Assembly: GCA_026745465.1 (NCBI GenBank)
Contig: JACYXH010000091.1
Coordinates: 1,021,001-1,085,000, forward strand
Direction: 5' to 3'
Length of the DNA: 64,000 nt
From: Lota lota
Taxonomy: Eukaryota > Chordata > Actinopteri > Gadiformes > Lotidae
Positions 24,241 through 37,400 of the stretch are shown here, in pieces. Both the position numbers and the translations under genes were made by a program. The first letter of the stretch is position 1; every line of letters starts with the position of its first letter. Under the pieces are notes generated by a model. That model ran no database searches and was not told where the DNA came from. It saw nothing but the letters and a program-made list of their open reading frames with translations.

Positions 24241-27131
24241 AAAGAGGAACATAGAAAGTTAACGGGGTGGGGGGGGGGTGAAATTGACAGATATAGTATG
24301 CAGAGCCAAGGCATTCCTGAGAGAGATATATAAACACAAACTCTCCACTATGTGATGATATGGTTTGATTACGGCGAGTGGTATGCTTTGTATGGCAGCG
24401 CGGCCATTACTGTGCATCCTGGGAATAATAGCCATGTTGTTTTCCAAAAGGTTCTGCTCTCGCCAAGATTGGAGACATGTGTCTGCTCTGCTTTATTACT
24501 TATTTATTAGTCACTGAGGTCAGCAGGGAGAATGTTGGCCAACGCAGAACACTGTTGAACTTGAACGTGACTCTGATTAACAGCGGCCCGAGGCTGCCCC
24601 ACCAAGGAAAGGTGTGCAATTAAAGTACACACACGCACACGCCGAGCGTGATGATTCCAACGAGGAGTCCGTCCAACATGCGGACGGCGCTCACACAATC
24701 AAATGAATCAACGTCACGATGACCGCAAGCTTCCCCTCCAGAGTGGCTCGTAGCCTCCAGTAATTATCTTCATTATCAATGCTATGTTCATTTATCAACC
24801 CTGTCTATTGTCTCGGGGCTCGCTCTCTCCCTCTCTCTCTGTATGCTCTATTTAACTCTCTGGTCCCCGTGAGCGGGTTAATCAGCGAGGAAGCGGGTTG
24901 AAAACACTTTCCACTTGTGGTTGAGATGCGTCTCAGTTTGAGTTTATTCGCTCCTTCCCAACGGGTTCAGACTGGGGGGAGCCATGACACAGGGATGACA
25001 TCACAACGTGCGTATTGGAGGGTGATTGGATCCTTGTTTCCTGTCCTTTGCCCCGGAGCCAGAGAATAATCACACGTGTCGTCCAATAACTCTCCTGAGT
25101 AACCGCAGCTATCTCGTATACGATGGCAACCCTCCGATTCAGGCAGCATCAGTCATTTCTCTACACCAGGTTATGGATTGATGTGTGGTTGGGGACGCAA
25201 AGACATCATGTCTAATCCTCATGATCTGTAATAACTAGCCTCAGTGTGTCCTTGAGTATCTTTGGCGAGGACCTCACATTGTCATCGCCCCATAGTAAAA
25301 GGGGTGTTCTTCGCCCGGTAGTGAAAGGAACATACCACTTTAATTACACAGGGGGGAGAAGGCAGGGAGAAGGAGTAGTTACCCGGTAATGACATTTACG
25401 GCATGGAACATCCCATTAAGTGTAATGGCGTGTTATTACATAGCGTGTTACCAGCAGGGCTTTTTTTTTCTCGTCATTGTTCCAGAAATGACCTTTCAGG
25501 GTGGCGTTCTGCGGGACGGATAACAATAGAGGCCTTTTTTGTGCGTCTGCGTCTCTGGTTGTTAATGCTGACATCAGTGGGGTCTTGTGAGGATGGGCCA
25601 GCACATCTGTACACGGTCTCTTCACTAAACAGAGCCCTCGCCCCAAGTTCTTCTGGCAGAGTCGCATCACTTTCTTTTCCTCTCCTCTCCCTCTCTTCTA
25701 ATCTCTCTCGCTCGCTCGCTCTCTCTCTTCTTTTTCTCTTTATCTCTCTTCCTCTCTCTCCATCCCTGATCTCACACACTGGGAGTGTCACTTTGAATCG
25801 GGCCTGAAAGATGAATGCTCCCTGTGTGTCTGGAGTTTCTTAGCACGAAATTGATCAAATGGCCTAATGCAATTGTGATAGCTATTGCAATAGCTTGTTG
25901 GTGTGGCAATAGCATTTTAAAGTTGTACTTTTCAGCACTTTTGATAGGTTTTGTGTGTGTTAAGTGGTGGAATTGCTGCAGAGTTTTAAAGCGACATTTA
26001 TTGGATATGAACAATTGTTACGTTGTTACATACAGTAGACAATCCCGACAGAAATATTGGGGTGAATTACAAAATATATATATAAAACATTTGAAAAGTT
26101 AAGCATTGCAACTTTTCTGATTTAATACAGACTTTATGATGGACACAAAATATACTAGGCATTCATTTTGTAATATGGATATAAAAACCATATGTCGTAG
26201 TGAGATAAATTGGTTCAACAGGCTACCATTAGACGATCAACATAAAGGCCCAGTCAGCTCACATTATTCAAAGCACTGTATGTACATTGCATATGCATTC
26301 ACTTTGAAACGCCATGCACGGACGCTCACATGCATGCACATGCATCAAGGCCCTGACGTTCTCTCTCCGTTCTCTCTCCGTTCTCTCTCAAATGTAATGG
26401 TTTATCTCTCTATCCCCCTGTACATTTTTTGAAATTCTCTCACCAGTCTTTCTACTCGTTCAGCTGTCACCATCTCTGGCGTCGGCGTCTTACATTTCAC
26501 CTCTTCGTCCCAGGTGCTCTGCCCAGGTTCCATGTCCTGATCAAAACCGAGCCTCAACGACAACACACACAATGAAATATTCAACGCTGAATTGCCATGG
26601 CACATTCAATATAAACTGAATTTACTGCTGGGTCCTGTCCAAGCCTCCATATGTTGGCCAGGCCTGTTAGTGCAGTCAGAGCATGACTGATTCTGTTAAT
26701 GTAATGTAAAGCTCTAAATTACTAGAGCGCAAAGCTCTTTTTCTACAGCACGCGGCGCAGGAACCATGACATCCATCGGTCTGGAATGGAAACACCTTAT
26801 TTCTTTTTTGGAGCGATGGCTGTGTTGTTCGCACGTCTCAAGAAAAAAAAGGAAAAGTAAAGAGGGTAGCTATGGGTTAACAACTGAACAATTGTCATTT
26901 CTCCACACTTTTTCTGGGAAACACAATCAACTTCCATGAACATGAGAGATGTCTGTGTGTTATTGAGAAACACCCAATTAGCTCTCTCCACTGTTTTCGA
27001 CCAGCGTCAAAGGCCTTTTGCCACATAAAACGTTGTAACTATGAAACAATTGTGACCCCAACGGACCCCATGAAAACGCAAAGGTCACACCAATAATATA
27101 TGACACCAAGGTCATCTCCAAAAACGGGGAT

Positions 27132-27156
27132 ATTGTGTGTGTGTGTGTGTGTGTGT
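27132..27156. repeat. (TG)n short microsatellite
   Basis: About 12 TG units in glis1 intron 1. Confidence 0.9.
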
Positions 27157-28841
27157 CTGTATGGGATTTTGAGCTTAAGCATGTAGTTCAAATGAAGATA
27201 TCCCAGATTTTGTGCTTCATAACATCCATGTTTGTGTTCTGCATGTAAGAAGGTTTCTGCCAGCTTGTGTGCGTGCACATGGACAGTCAAGCACTGTTGA
27301 GGAGATACTAGATGGTGATAGTCACCTCTGGCGATGCTGATTGAATTACTCAAAGTTGTGGCAAGAAACATTTGGCTCTTTGTCTGCCAGTCTTGAAAAA
27401 AATGTACACAAAATGGGTTAGATCACTAACCCATTAAAGAAAAAAAAATACAAAACAGGATAAAAGCACAAGAGAATAATCCACAATTTGATAAACATAA
27501 ATGTTTTGCCTGAAAGCAGGCTCCAGCATGGATGAAGACATCTTGCCCTTTTTTAATGGCTTTGAGTAAAACCAGCATGGTCCCCACAGCCCTTCAGGAT
27601 ACCAGCTTGTTCTGCCTTCCGTTCTTTTCCCTTCTATGTTGGGTTCGTTTTTATTCTATAAAATGTTTACAGTTCCTCAGCTATCTTTTATTCCCGATGG
27701 CCCTGTCGTTTATTTTACATTTTAACCAAATAATACACAATTTGAATGAATTTTGAATGTTTATAATTTGGATGAATCAATCCATTTTGTATCATGCGCA
27801 CCATATTCATAGTTTCCGATCGGTTCTTAGTTCCATGGTTCTGCGGTGCTGCAGTCCCACTGTGTTGGGCGACCACCTCAGTCACCACTCATGGTGCGAT
27901 AACGTTGTCAGAATCACAGTAGACAGTAAATTGAATTTGAGAAATTGAGTTAGGGAAGTCAGGAGGACACGTGGCCGTCGCCACATAGAGTGAGCCGGGG
28001 TATCTGCTTACCATGGACCAATATTTATTCATACATCTAATACTTCCTTGGCTTTTATCTCATTTTTACCCATCAATGGTCATCACTTTTCAAGTCATTT
28101 CCATTCATTGCATCATTTAAAATCTATTATTCATCCATTCAGAGTAATCGTCCATTAGTATAAGGTTTAACAGTTGAAAGAATTGTCGGACCCTTAATTG
28201 GTGTTGCATTTGAATTTGCTGCAAAGATCAACAATGGAAAAGTCGGTTGTTGAAAAATACAATACGATAATAGCATTGCTACAACATAAAATACTGTTGT
28301 CCATTGTTAAACAGCTATGGCACATTCCCAAGTGGAATTTTACAAAGCCCTGGAATACACTTCATACTTTTGGCAGACACAACGCACAACATCAACTACC
28401 CTGCTTGTTTAGCAACACATCTCTGTGACTTGTCCTTCGCTGTCAGCAGCTGGACTTTCACGAAGACCACAGTCTCCCTAAATCAACACCGTAGTCGCAG
28501 CCAGAGAGTTGATCCTCGCAGGAATATTTAGCCTCTTCCAATAGTATTTCAACACGCCACTGCTAGCTAGCAGGGGCCGCTTAGCAGCAGCACTTCAATG
28601 GCAAGTCGTCAGATGACTGAGTCCCCCTGTTACCTCTCTTGGTGTCGATGGATCAATGTCCTGCTCTGCCAGAGTTTACACTGAGTTTACAAGTTAAATC
28701 ATATGAGCAAGATAAAAAACGGCGTACTTCATAATATTATATATATTATAATAGCTAAACCAAATTGGCAAAGCACCATATAATGGACCAGCAAGTTTAT
28801 CCGTTTTCTGACTGACTTTGTGATGATTTGCTGTCTTCCAG

Positions 28842-29055
28842 TAAATGGTGTCTATGGCCCTGAGAAGGACAGTGCCAGTGAACTGGGTAGCAGCGTCAAC
28901 GTCGGTGTTGGTGGGGGGGCCCTGATGCGCGGTGGGCAGAGCTTGGCGCTGCCGCTGGGGGGTCACTCAGGGGGGCAATACCAGCACAGCCTCCACTGTG
29001 ACCAACCCAGCCACGACATACACATGCTGGACAGCCCCGAGAGCCAAGACTCCAG
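28842..29055 (+). CDS. glis1: glis1 coding exon 2 (N-terminal regulatory region)
   Basis: The exon lies between the acceptor TCTTCCAG (28841) and the donor AG|GTAAGC (29055/29056). It opens with TA completing a Val codon and reads VNGVYGPEKDSASELGSSV, then a Gly-rich run, and ends DIHMLDSPESQDSR, the final Arg codon being completed by the next exon. The VNG-YG start resembles the long N-terminal isoform of mammalian GLIS1. The segment corresponds to about residues 101-172 of the assembled protein. It has no globular domain; in GLIS proteins this region modulates activity and stability. The entry and exit phases fit the neighbouring exons exactly. Confidence 0.85.
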
Positions 29056-30142
29056 GTAAGCTGTGCGATCAAAGCTGTCCCTGTTGTCATGTTTGTATCT
29101 ATTTTGTAGTGTTGTAGTTGGCATGGTTAGTTTGTCGAAACATGGTTGTGTTAAAATGTGTGGTTCTGTTTCTCTTTGCTTGAGGACAATCAAGCAATAC
29201 TATCATATCTCCGGACAGTATTATATCATCGCAAAATACTTTCAGTACATTCAAGCAGGAAAGGAAAGGCAAGGCCCGAACGAATGAAAGGATAGGATAG
29301 GAGTTGTTCTTGACAGCGGTGATAGAGCTAGCCTGGGGCTCCTGTGGGTTGCTAGCTAGATTCTTATTTCCCCCCGGCGTGGTCAGGAGAGGGGACAAAG
29401 ACGATTCCTTCATGAGACAGCCCAAAGAAAAGAGGGCCCTTCTCACATCACTCAGGGGCTTCGGACAAAATCCATAATGAGCCAACTGACAGGAATGATT
29501 ATGTAGGAGATCACAGCGACGCATGGAGTAATCTGAGCCCGGTTCCCCATTCAGGGTAGCAACGATTCCCACCATAATACACAGTATTGTACATGGTGAC
29601 TCTTCATAAGCCACCATTATGCCACCAAAACAGGTGACTCCCTATTTTTTTTTCTCCAAACCTTGGATTGGGTTTAACCCCTTTGTGTCATCAAAGCCTG
29701 TCAGAGAGACAGAGTAGCCAGTGGCCTCTCTTTCTCTCTGGACACCGCCCTCCCACTTTCACCCCTTCCTTAGTTATAAATGGCCATTCATAACATATTG
29801 CCAGCAGAAGGTTTAATTTCCAGTTATTTGTGAAACTTCTGTGGCTCTCTGGCTGTGGACGGTTCCTGGCTTCGAACAACTCCAATAATCTCTAAACACG
29901 GGCTGCATGCTGTTTATGTTAGTAGTTAAATTAGGTAATTTCCTCTCTAGGAGAGGCCTAGTGTGAATGCTAGAGTCGTTTGAGGTTGACGTATAGGCTG
30001 CTGTAGGCCTCTCTGTTAACAGAGATGATGAGCAGCTTTCAACAGGCATTTGGCTAATAGCGCTCATATTCCCTCCCTGTGTCACCCTAATAGCATAGCG
30101 CTCAAATAGCCCTCAACGGTTTTTGTTCTTCTCCGTTCACAG
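29056..30142 (+). other. glis1 intron 2 (1.1 kb)
   Basis: The intron runs from GTAAGC to CCGTTCACAG. It is unique-sequence DNA with no long simple repeat. A minus-strand open frame of 172 codons (29099-29617) has no recognisable family and is not called as a gene. The mid-part (about 29380-29610) is of moderate GC and might be regulatory. Confidence 0.6.
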
Positions 30143-31685
30143 ATCATCCTCTGCCTTCCAGAGGTCCCTGCCGGTGGGCTCTCCGCACCAGGACAGCTGC
30201 AGCGTTAACGGCGGGAGAGCCGCTCTGCCTTACGGCATCAAACAGGAGGCCACTATGGGCTATAAGAACTCCTCCACGGGCCTGGGGACCCTCTGCGCGG
30301 CCCAGGCCGCTTTCCAGTGCTCCAGGGAGGGCATGGCCGCCGGCCTGCGGAGGGGGGAGATGGCGGAGGCTGGGAACGTTAGCAATGGCGGAAGCTGCGG
30401 CGTGTCACAGGATGCAGCGTGCGCCTTTAATAATGAAGATGGCTCCTCCCCGCTGGCTTTGTCCCCCGCAGGAGCCCGTCATTCAGCGCGCCCGCTCGAC
30501 GGCAGCAGTCCGAAGAGACACCGCCTGTCCCTGGCACCGCAGTCCGTCCCCGCCACCGGCCACAGCGGAGCCGCCGTCGCCGGGTCCCCGTCGGTCGCCA
30601 GCGCCGCCTGCGAGGGGATCGATATCGCCTCCATCATCTGCTCCTCCTCCCAGATGTCAGCGGTGGCCGGCGTCAACGTCCTCTGCTCCAACCCCTCGCC
30701 CAGCCACACCAGCAACGCCGGCTTCTCCTCCTCCTCCTCTACCACCACCTCCCCTGCCTCCACCTCCTCCTCCACCTACTCCACCCAGGCCGCCCCCCAC
30801 AAGCCCCAGCCCCTGCCCCCGCTGCCGCACGGCAGCCCCCAGCAGCCTACGAGACGGGAGAGCTGTCAGCTGCCCTCACCCGCCGCCTGCCTGCTGTCCC
30901 TCTCCTCCTGCGCCTCCTCCTCCTCCTCCTCCTCTCCCTCCTTGTCCTCCTCTGTGTCGTCGCTGGAGCAGGAGCACAGCCAGAGGCCGAGCCGGGGGCT
31001 GTGCGAGGAGCAGGGCTCCATGCAGCAGGGGCCTGGGGCGGGAGGTGGGCCCAGAGGAGGCTCTGAAGGGCTCGGCTTGCTGATGAGCGGGGCTCTGATG
31101 TCGGGACCCGTTCCCGGAGCGGGGACACCACAGGAGGGAGGCCATAGGCTGGCTGCAGCCCTGAAACAGGAGCCCCTGGATGACTTCTCCAATGAAGATG
31201 TGCTCTTTCAGCACCACTATCACCATCACCACCACCTTAATGGGCGCAATGGCCACCCGCGTCAGTTGCATAACCCTGTTCCCCCTCGGGCCGCCATGCC
31301 TCCACCTTACCACCTACACCAATACATGGGCCCCAGCCCCGGGGAGCTGCTTCACCTTCAGTCCACGGCACCCGCCCCCTCCCTGGGACCCAAGTCCTCC
31401 GCTAGAGTCCCAGCTCGATCTCACTCAGACCCAGAAAGAGACGAGCTCGGTGGGTCTGCCCCGGGCGACAGGCAGGTTTGTCGCTGGATTGACTGCAGTG
31501 CTGCTTATGACCAGCAGGAGGAACTAGTGAGGCACATCGAAAAGGTGCACATTGACCAGCGCAAAGGAGAGGACTTCACCTGCTTCTGGGCCGGCTGCAT
31601 CCGCCGCTACAAGCCGTTTAACGCCCGCTACAAGCTCCTCATCCACATGAGGGTCCACTCTGGAGAAAAACCCAACAAGTGCATG
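30143..31685 (+). CDS. glis1: glis1 coding exon 3: transactivation/repression region, zinc fingers 1-2 and start of finger 3
   Basis: GLIS1 is a nuclear DNA-binding regulator of the GLI/ZIC/GLIS family that recognises G-rich GLIS sites. This 1,543-nt exon encodes about residues 172-686. Landmarks: IKQE (K205); a basic PKRHRLSLAP patch near 295; EGIDIASIICSSSQ (329-342), matching the conserved DVTSIIRSSQ-like block of GLIS1/GLIS3; Ser/Thr- and Pro-rich tracts (about 360-460); ALKQEPLDDFSNED (511-524), followed by a His run. Then come finger 1 (C618, C623, H636, H641), finger 2 (C652, C657, H673, H677, with the longer GLI-type spacing) and the first Cys of finger 3 (C685). The text CRWIDCSAAYDQQEELVRHI is GLIS-specific. 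It starts after CCGTTCACAG and ends ATG|GTAGGT in phase 0. No frameshift is seen across 1.5 kb. The Ser-rich stretch is longer than I recall in mammals. Confidence 0.97.
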
Positions 31686-33404
31686 GTAGGTCCCCACAAC
31701 TCCCCATGACACAAACACACTCCTGTAACACACACTCTCCAAACACAGACTCTAGCCTAGGGGCTAGAGCCCTGTGGGCTCTAAAATCCCTTTCCTTTTC
31801 ATCCTTCCTGCTAGTGTATCAAAGTAAGCCCATGGCACACAACACTATTTCATGTTCATACTCAACAAAATCCAAATCAGTATCCTAATTATTCAAAACA
31901 ATCGACTCCTAATCCGGAAGCTATGTCTTGTTATCTTGATGATCTTATGTACAATGTAAATCAGGTTATCCTTTTTATTTAATCAAATTCATTTTAATTA
32001 TTTTCTTTCTTTTTTTATAGTTTATTCAATAAACATTTTAGTTCAAACAACTACAATCAATTACAATAAATAAAAAATTGGAATAACAGTACATTATATT
32101 AGGAAACATTAACAGTACAGCAGCATTCAGAATAATATGTATTTTTGTTGAGGACATTCTATATGCCAACTTGCACTAAACGTATACAACCTAAAATGAG
32201 ATGGGACGTGTCTTTCGTAAATTGCTTGAGCGTTACATTATGTTTATTTTTGGTACGAAAGAGAATCGTCCTATATTTGTAGCTGTATCATTTAAGTTTT
32301 TTTCCAATAAGACGTGGATGGTTACCTTGTCACTAGATAATTGCATTTGCGGTTGTATTCTTTACAGGTAAAGCTCCAATTCCACAAGTCAACACACTAA
32401 TCAACGTCAAACTGTCATTCTCCAGCATCCTTTCTCAAATGGAAAAAGCCCTCGAACCTTAAGAATGATTCAGTCCAAATACACAATTAGCCCACAATTT
32501 GTGTAGTGCGAAGCCATGTTTATTTTCTTTGTGCGCTCCATTTTTTAAGACGAGGGGTTCAAATCATGAAAAGCCAACACATCTGGTTAGCATAACCAAA
32601 CAATGCCTACACTTGATCCCTTTAAATACGCGATTTAAATGTTTAGCTGTCCCACAAGTATTAAGTGAGTTGCCTTTATATCCAAACCAAACATTTGAGA
32701 AATGTAGTAGTCTCCAGAAGGGAGCCGCAGGGACAAACGGTAACACTTTCTAGTCTTGCTCAATCCTTAGTTTCACCCAAAGCTCCTGTCAGAAGTTGTG
32801 TTCATCATCGTAAGGAAGCCGTCCAAATTCTAATTATTGAGAAGACTGAGTCTGCAATATTCAAGAGCACCTGTTATATGTCAAGAATTTCTTTGTTTTT
32901 TATTAAGAAATTGAGGCTTTGTTTTTAGTTTTTTTTTCGTCTTTAGTAGTTTCTGTGGTTTGCATGAAAACTTGAGGCACTCATTTGAAAGGAAATAGAG
33001 AGTTGCAGTTTGGTGAATGTTGAATGGCGCTGAAGGCGGTTGTGTTGATTCTAACTGATTTTGGTACATGTTATGGTATATGTGAAGTGAGCGTTGATTG
33101 AAGCTGAAAAGACCCACTGCACTGTTAGTGCCGTTCTGACAGGCAGGCTTGTTAGCTTTTCAGCTGTTTTGGTCTCAGAAATAACTGACCATTTGGAAGT
33201 CATGTTTGCCGTTGTACTCAAAGTTCTTCTGTTACATTGAGTTTTGCAGTGAGCTCTCTTTTGTCTGTTTTTTTATGAGTTGGACCGTTAAGCTATGGTG
33301 TCCCCAGTCAGCGCTAAAGTCATATCTCAGTTACACAAGACAGAAGAGAATATATGTTTGTGTGCACAGTCCGATACAGTACAGTGGTACATATGAACAT
33401 GGTG

Positions 33405-33500
33405 TGTGCATGTGTGTGTGTATGCGTGTGTGTGTGTGTGTGTATGTGTGCGTGTGTGCATTCATGTGTGTAAGTGTCAGTGTGTGTGTTTGCGTGCTTA
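33405..33500. repeat. TG-rich degenerate repeat
   Basis: TG repeat with CG and TATG interruptions. Confidence 0.9.
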
Positions 33501-33640
33501 TGTGTTTCAGTTGGGAGATGTTTACCAGATGTTAACACTGAAACAATTCAGCTCAGTGTGGACAACCCACTGGACTCTGTCTCAGGACATGAGGCACTGT
33601 AGAGGTGCACCGAACCTTCCCATCACCCTGACCTCCAACA

Positions 33641-33657
33641 CATGCATACACACACAT

Positions 33658-33695
<38 letters not shown>
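33641..33695. repeat. (CA)n microsatellite
   Basis: Pure CA from 33659. Confidence 0.95.
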
Positions 33696-33697
<2 letters not shown>

Positions 33698-35561
33698 TCA
33701 TATTCACAGACATATTTACTAGTAATGTAGAAATTGGGGAATGGTTTCCATTGACTCCTACAATGGGAAGTATTGATTCTGTGACAACCATGTGTTGGAT
33801 TGTAACGCTCACACTTCTCCGACAGAACACATAAACAGAAGTGTGAAATGTTTTCAGTCTTGATTCAACACAGCTAATCAGCAGGGATTTGATGTATGTT
33901 GATTTGGGAATCCAACAGATAAACTGGGAGTTGCAGAGAAAATAAACACACGTTCTGGGTGCATTTCTTGCTGTGTTAGTATTTGTACATGCTAAATGTG
34001 AGTAAGTCCTTTGTATTCATGGTTCAGGTTAGGGTTAAGGTTAGTTTTGAAGAAAATAAATGTGTGTGGGCATGGCACACTGTGAGTCTGAAAGGTACAG
34101 CTTAAAAATGTCAGTCTGTATTGTTTATCTCACGTCACAGTTTGGTGGCCAGTGCCTTTCTGACAAACTCATGCAACAGCAACACCCCACAACTCCCAGA
34201 AACCAGCATCGGGGAAACAGCGGAGACATTTTGATTTAGAACCGAATGCTTCAGAAAGAAAAGAAAGGACATACATGGGGTTAATCCCTTTATTATCTCT
34301 GCAGCAGCTGAATTCAGTGGGTGCTCTTGAGGCAGGACGCTCGTATCCAAACACAACACCGGGCCCTCTCCGGTTCTGCTACAGCTGCACTGCATTTAGT
34401 TCATGCTGCGTCTTGGCAGGAAAAAGTAAATATCACAGCCTCAGTCGTTGCCTCCCCCCTGCGATTGTCACAATCTCTACATAGTATATATATTTATTTT
34501 TTTACAGATTTAACGGAAAAAAACAACAACAAGAAAAGCTATATCTCTGACTCCGCCGCCATTTGTAAACAGCGGAGTCCCGGGCGCTTAAATACCGCAA
34601 TAAACCTTTAGAAGATAAGTGGTTGAACCACTTTCGTCCAATTAAAGCTCTCCTCGGGCTGTTGTGTAGCAGGGAAGAAGCAAACAGGGACACACTACAC
34701 ACAAAGGAATCAAACATAATCTCCCCGCAATATCCTGTTGTGTTTCATACCTAATTCGCCTGTTATTTTAGTTCCCCCTCTCTTCTCTGCATAAATATAA
34801 AAAGATGAACCCAGTCTACCACTGGTCTCAGGGTTCAGACATCTTCCTGGATTCTCAGGGGGCCATGTCCCGTGGATGTGAAGTGTGTAAGCGTTGGACT
34901 GCGAACTCTGCATGCAGGTCAGATAAATATCCAGCTAAAACCAGAGGATCCCTCTGTGAGCGGGAGGCCGAGTCACTGCGGAGCGACTCCTGAGTGCTCT
35001 CTCTAAAGTAACTGACTCAAAGCTGGATGAAAATGTTGTTGTTGTTTTTTTTCATAGAATGTTCTATGAAAAATCGTATGTGTTTTTAAATTGTATGTGT
35101 GCATTTCAAAGGGGCACCTGATTTTCACATTCATTTCAGTAATTATCCATATTACTTTTAGCCTTTGGTCAAAACAAAACTGTGAAGTAGATAAAGTCTA
35201 ACACAACTCATCAGCTTTATGAAGATTATAGATTAGCACAAAGAGTTTCTCTTTCATTAGTTCATTCATGACAATGTTTTTATTTGTTTATTGTTAATAT
35301 TTATTAAGTATTATTAGTTGATTAGTTTTATAATAATATTAAAATAGAAAAATATTATTGTCACATATTATAAAAAAATGTGTAAATGCAATTTATTACA
35401 CTGCTTCACCTTATTAAAATACATGTCCTGTTTCTTCAGGACTCATGAAGTCACATACATCAATACGATAAATTAATTCAGTGCCAAAATTATGATTACA
35501 ATTTTTTCGTGGATTATCCATTAGTACCAAAAGCAACAAACCAACTGAACCACCCACAGTT

Positions 35562-35569
35562 ACACAGAC

Positions 35570-35612
<43 letters not shown>
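35562..35612. repeat. (CA)n microsatellite
   Basis: About 22 CA units with one CG interruption. Confidence 0.95.
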
Positions 35613-35614
<2 letters not shown>

Positions 35615-36234
35615 CGCTCAAAATACTTTCTGAAGGAAAATTGGATGACGGGACGTTCTGGAAAAAAGGGTTAGGGTTGATCATGGAATTTCCTCAATTT
35701 TCTCACTCGTGTGAAACAAACAAACATATACACTCAGATTTATTGGACTGATTCTTGGACGAGAGCTTTCAAAAACCTTCACTTTCAGTCGCAGTAGAGC
35801 CCTGGCCAAGATGGCGGGTGTTCTAGGGGTAAAAATAGTATATTGTGTCCAATCAGCTCAGAAGCAGGGGATGAAGACGAGCACCATTAGCTAATTAAAA
35901 CGCGAGGTGCTACACACGAGCCAGTGAATACCGGCTGAAACTGAAGCTGTCTGGCCACTGGGCACCGGGCAGCCAATGACATTGATATTAACGCACTTGT
36001 ACCTGAACTAGCTGCTGACACTCCCAGCCCGTCTGAGTCGCTTAGCGGAAACGACCGCTCACGTTCGTTTTTGTTATTTTTATGTGCTCCGTTTGGGCTG
36101 CCGGTGGTGGCTAACTAGCTTGCTACCTGGAAAGATGTTGCTATGCTTGGGTTCTTGTTGCAGAAGGCTTGGTTTAAGTCTCTATTTAGAGAGGCTTAGA
36201 CCCAATCTCACACACACCTAGACATGCCTACACA

Positions 36235-36235
<1 letters not shown>

Positions 36236-36274
<39 letters not shown>
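36236..36274. repeat. (CA)n microsatellite
   Basis: About 19 CA units. Confidence 0.95.
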
Positions 36275-36276
<2 letters not shown>

Positions 36277-36939
36277 GCGTCAGTGGAGCCCTGTTGAGTA
36301 TCCATTACTCAGAGTCAAGGCTAAAATGACATGAAATTCAAATGTAAACTAAATTTTCTCTCTTATTGAAGGCAGCGAGGGAAGTGACTGTACGGCTAAT
36401 TTAAAGTGGTGTAATCATGGTCAATAAGCGGGAAAGACGTTGATTCTGCATTCTGAGGCTAAATGCATGATTAAGAACCAATCCGTGGCCCTAAACTCTA
36501 CTTAACTGGCCCGGCTGCCGAGATCCAATCCGGGGCCCAAGGTAACAGGATCAACCTGTTACTGGTAAAGTCTAGTGTCAAAAAGAATTCATAGTGAGTG
36601 TTGTCAGACACGCCGTGGACAAATAGGGTTATTGGGTAGCAAAGCCATAATCGCATTCTGTGGTTATCTGCCGTCTTCCTGTCACATCCGCGACCCAGTG
36701 CACAACATTTGGCGAGCGAACGGCGAGTTTGAGTAAGGCTACACCGTCCATATGTGACGGTCATATGAGGAAACTGTTGGCAAACACTCCCTCTTGGCAT
36801 GGGAATGAAAGTCCTCAAAAGAGATGGATCTTGCTTGTTTTCCTTGTCGATCGGACGTGGCCAACTTCCTGTCAGATCGCTAAGGTTTTCCAGTCAATCT
36901 TCTGCAGTAATGCAATCCAGTTTGCTCCTTCTATTTGTT

Positions 36940-37144
36940 GCTCTGCCGCTCTTTCTCCCTCTCTTTCTCCCTCACGCTCTACCTCTTTCACCTCTCCCCT
37001 CTCTAGTTCTTTCTATCTGTCTTTCTGTCTTCATATCTTATTCTACCTTCTCTGGCTTATCTCTCTATGTATCTATCTACCCATCTATCTATATATCTTT
37101 CCCTTTTCTGCCTTCTCTCTCACTCTATATTTCTCTCTCTATCG

Positions 37145-37188
<44 letters not shown>

Positions 37189-37400
37189 CTCTCTCTTTCT
37201 CTATCTCTCTTTCGCTCTCTCTCTCTATCTATCGAGCATCTACTTTTTTCTTCTCAGTACTATGTATGTATCTATTCATCTACTTGTACCTGCCTTTTCT
37301 GTTGCACTCTATATTTTCATTCCTTTTTCACCTCAACTATGATTCTTTTCCACTTTCTATACCTCTCCTGCTCCCCCCTCACTCTCTCTCTCTCTGTCTG
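36940..37400. repeat. CT-rich tract with (ATCT)n core
   Basis: Polypyrimidine stretch; pure ATCT tetranucleotide repeat at 37145-37187. Confidence 0.93.

Noticed and set aside
29099-29617. 172-codon minus-strand frame in glis1 intron 2
   Set aside because: No recognisable family, no splice partners; kept only as a possible regulatory block.
30385-31313. Four overlapping open frames of 94-232 codons in other frames of glis1 exon 3
   Set aside because: Shadows of the GC-rich exon, whose reading frame is fixed by GLIS homology.
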